21,108 nucleotides of DNA. Origin: Pelargonium nanum (taxonomy: Eukaryota > Streptophyta > Magnoliopsida > Geraniales > Geraniaceae). The notes beneath the pieces are model-generated. The model searched no databases and was not told the origin of the DNA. It was given only the letters and a program-made list of their open reading frames with translations. Made by a program: the position numbers and the translations under genes. Shown piece after piece: positions 19,020-21,108 of the stretch (positions are counted from its first letter, which is position 1; each line of letters opens with the position of its first letter). The DNA lies in the NCBI GenBank assembly GCA_036897485.1, contig JAYMTF010001830.1, positions 1-21,108 on the forward strand, given 5' to 3'.

Positions 19020-19095
19020 CATCAGACCAAGCGGTTTAAGACGCTTGGTTCCTCTCAAAAGTCTCGGGTTCGAGACACATCATGGTATTATCATC
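19020..19095 (+). mobile_element. tRNA-derived SINE-like remnant
   Basis: GACCAAGCGGTTTAAGACGC at 19024 resembles a tRNA A box region, and GGTTCGAGACA at 19068 resembles a B box. The spacing of about 40 bp is as in a type 2 (Leu/Ser-like) or SINE-head promoter. There is no convincing acceptor stem, so it is not a working tRNA. The body and tail beyond 19095 are unclear. Confidence 0.5.
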
Positions 19096-19401
19096 TGAAC
19101 AAGTCCATACATATCTATGCTATCTCAAACTAATCTACAGCTCAACAAGAGAAAGTGGTGCATGAAGAGCAATGTTAGAGCAAACAAATGGTTGATTTAG
19201 ACATTATCACAGAATTTCTTCTGCCTCCTTTTATTTCCTACTAACCTTAACTAAACACACACTACTCGCCCAAAATTCCCAAACACAAGTACATACTAGC
19301 AACCCAAGACCCTACCCTTGAGAAATTCAGCACCAGTTAACCAAAGAGGCCAGTTCCCTGCCCCAAGAACCCAAAATACTAATCCTAAAAGAAGACATTT
19401 G
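19096..19401. other. Unassigned stretch between SINE remnant and TRIM
   Basis: Less T-rich than the introns, with C/A-rich patches near 19255-19390. No open frame of note on either strand. It may be the tail of the SINE, an old repeat or a degraded gene 3' end on the minus strand. Confidence 0.5.
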
Positions 19402-19849
19402 TGTTGAAGTGGGTATGGGAGAGTATCCCCATTGGATAAATATGAGATGAAAAGATTACATATAATGGTGCAAGTGAAACCCTACTAATAAGGCTGATCT
19501 TTTAGTGAAATTTAACATGATATCAGAGTTGATTTTGACCCATATTTGGCCCGTTTATGTTGCCCCCCCCTGTGGTCTCCAGCCCGCTTTCAGATGAATA
19601 TGCATGCAGCGGCCCACGTGTGGAAGAAAAATACCTACACATGAGGGGGCATGTCGATTTATAAAGCCCCCGATTATGCACGTGTCGAGCTCACAGATAA
19701 AAAGAAAATGTGAGACTCGAACGTGAGGGGGAGTGTCCAAGTGCGTATGAGATAATATCCCACATCGGATAAATATGAGATGAAGATGCTACATATAATG
19801 GTGCAAGTGTCATATAAAGAAAAAATGGTGTAAGTGAAATCCTACTATT
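19402..19849 (+). mobile_element. TRIM-like LTR retroelement fossil, interrupted by a copia element
   Basis: Left LTR 19402-19517 (about 116 bp) starts TGTTGAAGTG and ends TTTAACA. It is followed by TGATATCAGAGTTG, an initiator-tRNA-Met-type primer-binding site. The internal region (about 19532-19723) has no coding frame. A polypurine tract TGAGGGGGAG lies at 19724-19733, then the right LTR from 19734. The two LTRs share ATCGGATAAATATGAGATGA-like and ACATATAATGGTGCAAGTG segments. The right LTR stops at about 19849, where the copia LTR begins. Related in its ends to the copies in introns 1 and 16 but a different subfamily. Broken; moderately old. Confidence 0.72.
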
Positions 19850-20029
19850 TGTTAGGACCAAAACGACCCGATGGACAAATATTAAGAGATAGGATATAAA
19901 ATGAAGGCGAAAATTGGACACCAAAATTGACAAAATGAGTTCGAATTTGCTTCCTTTGTCAAAGCCATCCCACAAATTGTGGAATATGTTTCCAACCACA
20001 TTTTCCTCATTTTAGCCACGCTTTCAACA
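19850..20029 (-). repeat. Probable 3' LTR of the copia fossil
   Basis: On the minus strand it starts TGTTGAAAGCG next to a purine-rich stretch and ends GGTCCTAACA, giving the TG...CA ends and short inverted TGTT/AACA termini of LTRs. The left edge coincides with the end of TRIM LTR homology. The start is less certain because the second LTR is outside the window. Confidence 0.6.
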
Positions 20030-21108
20030 TTTCTTTCACCTGGAGACTTGAGTGAGAATCAATCAAGTCTCCACACCATTCTTTCTTGTCTCCGATAGGC
20101 CATACAAGGATTGACACCATGTGTACTTGTCAGAATTTATCGACTTAGTCAACACATCTGCTAGCTTTTCATTTGTGTGGATTTTCTACATATCCACTCT
20201 TCCTTCTTCTACCATATGTCAGACGTAGTGATACCAGACTTCTATTTTCTTTGTTCTAGAATGAAAGGACGGATTCCTTGCAAGATTCAAGACGCTCTAA
20301 TTGTAACAATTCAAAACAAATTTTTCTTGATTGTGCCCGAGCTCCTCCAACAACCTTTTAATCCATATTCATTCTTTACAGGCTTCTATAGCTGTCATGT
20401 ATTCCACTTCTGTAGTAGATAGTGCTGATATTGATTACAGTTTTGAAACCCAACTTACAGCTCCTCCAGAAAGTATATACACACATCCCGTAGTGGATTT
20501 TCTTTTGTACAGATCACCTGCAAAGTCTGCATTCACATAGCAATTGTCAGTAAATTTCGAACCTCCATAACATAAAACAACATTTGAGGTACCCTTGACA
20601 TATCTCAGGATCCTCTTCACCGCACTCCAATGCTCCCTTCCTGGATTCGCCATGTACTGACTGACTGCTCCCACCGCTTGTGCAATGTCTAGTCTAGTAC
20701 AAATCATAACGAACATTAAGCTCCACATTACTGATGCATACGGTACTCGAGACATCTCCATCCTCTTTGCTTTATTGCTAGGACACATCTTAGAGGATAT
20801 CTTAAAATTAACATGAAGAGGGGTAGATATTGGCTTACAATCTTGCATATTGAAGTGCTGAAGAATTTTCTTGAAATAAGTCTTTTGAGATAGTCAAATC
20901 TTCATGTTATCTCTGTCTCGGTAAATTTGCATCCCTATAATCTTATTTGCTGGTTCCAAGTCCTTCATATCAAATTCACTAGCCAACTGTGTCTTCAATT
21001 CTTGGACCCGACCATTGTTGGGGCATGCGATCAACATGTCGTCCACGTACAATAGCAAAATGATGAAATCTTCATCGCCAAACCTCTTGTAGTAAGCACA
21101 AGGGTCAT
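19850..21108 (-). mobile_element. Ty1/copia retrotransposon fossil (Tork/Tnt1-like), 3' part, cut by window edge
   Basis: Read on the minus strand, the right part encodes reverse transcriptase sequence with the YVDD box at 21038-21049. RNase H follows, with ADFAGD, RKSTTG and a SWVSKL-like end (20435-20700). After a purine-rich stretch (about 20030-20042) comes a probable 3' LTR at 19850-20029 (about 180 bp), starting TGTTGA and ending CTAACA. The gag, protease, integrase and 5' LTR would lie beyond the right edge. The coding part is broken in several places; it is a fossil. RT/RNase H similarity to Tnt1 is clear by eye. Confidence 0.85.

Noticed and set aside
19020-19095. Working tRNA gene
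   Set aside because: No acceptor stem pairing or proper anticodon arm; only A/B-box-like parts.
19300-19400. 3' end of a minus-strand protein gene
   Set aside because: Short open stretches exist in two frames, but none matches a family I recognise and they end within tens of residues.
19402-19849. Cassandra TRIM, which carries 5S rRNA-like sequence in its LTRs
   Set aside because: No 5S rRNA internal promoter sequence is seen in either LTR.
1-21108. A new defence, toxin or mobile-gene system
   Set aside because: All coding sequence is explained by one known host gene and by fossil elements; no unexplained conserved gene remains.

Overview
The window is flowering-plant nuclear DNA, most likely from a eudicot; I cannot name the species. 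The signs are AT-rich introns with plant GT-AG sites, a protein that reads like Arabidopsis TRA1A/TRA1B, a Stowaway MITE, short LTR elements primed by initiator tRNA-Met, and a Tnt1-like copia fossil. No bacterial-style genes, CRISPR arrays or rRNA are present.

From 340 to 18267 on the + strand the window is filled by one very large gene, the plant orthologue of TRA1/TRRAP. This is the giant PIKK-family pseudokinase scaffold that tethers SAGA and NuA4 histone acetyltransferase complexes to transcription activators. I resolve 27 coding exons that join into one continuous frame of 10,359 nt (3,452 codons plus stop). The family is usually about 3,700-3,860 residues, so roughly 400 N-terminal residues, the promoter and the start codon lie to the left of the window. 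The order is HEAT solenoid (exons 1-17), FAT helical repeats (about exons 18-21), a low-complexity linker (exon 22), FRB-like region and kinase N-lobe (exons 23-24), a degenerate kinase C-lobe (exons 25-26) and FATC with the terminal Trp-His-Pro-Trp-Phe (exon 27). The kinase fold is kept but its catalytic motifs are not.

Several introns carry transposon fossils. The leftmost intron holds a dispersed repeat with about 30-bp internal periodicity (1-215). Intron 1 and intron 16 hold related short LTR/TRIM-like fossils. Intron 10 holds a Stowaway-type MITE (6936-7179). The other long introns hold nothing I can name.

Downstream of the gene (18268-21108) are a 3' UTR, a tRNA-derived SINE-like remnant near 19020-19095, an unassigned stretch, a third TRIM-like element (19402 to about 19849), and a minus-strand Ty1/copia (Tork/Tnt1-like) fossil that begins at 19850 and runs off the right edge. 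The copia LTR starts exactly where the homology between the two TRIM LTRs stops, so the copia appears to have inserted into the TRIM.

I see no previously undescribed system. The most useful results are the exon model of the giant gene, the lost catalytic residues, the nested LTR insertion and the repeated TRIM family.
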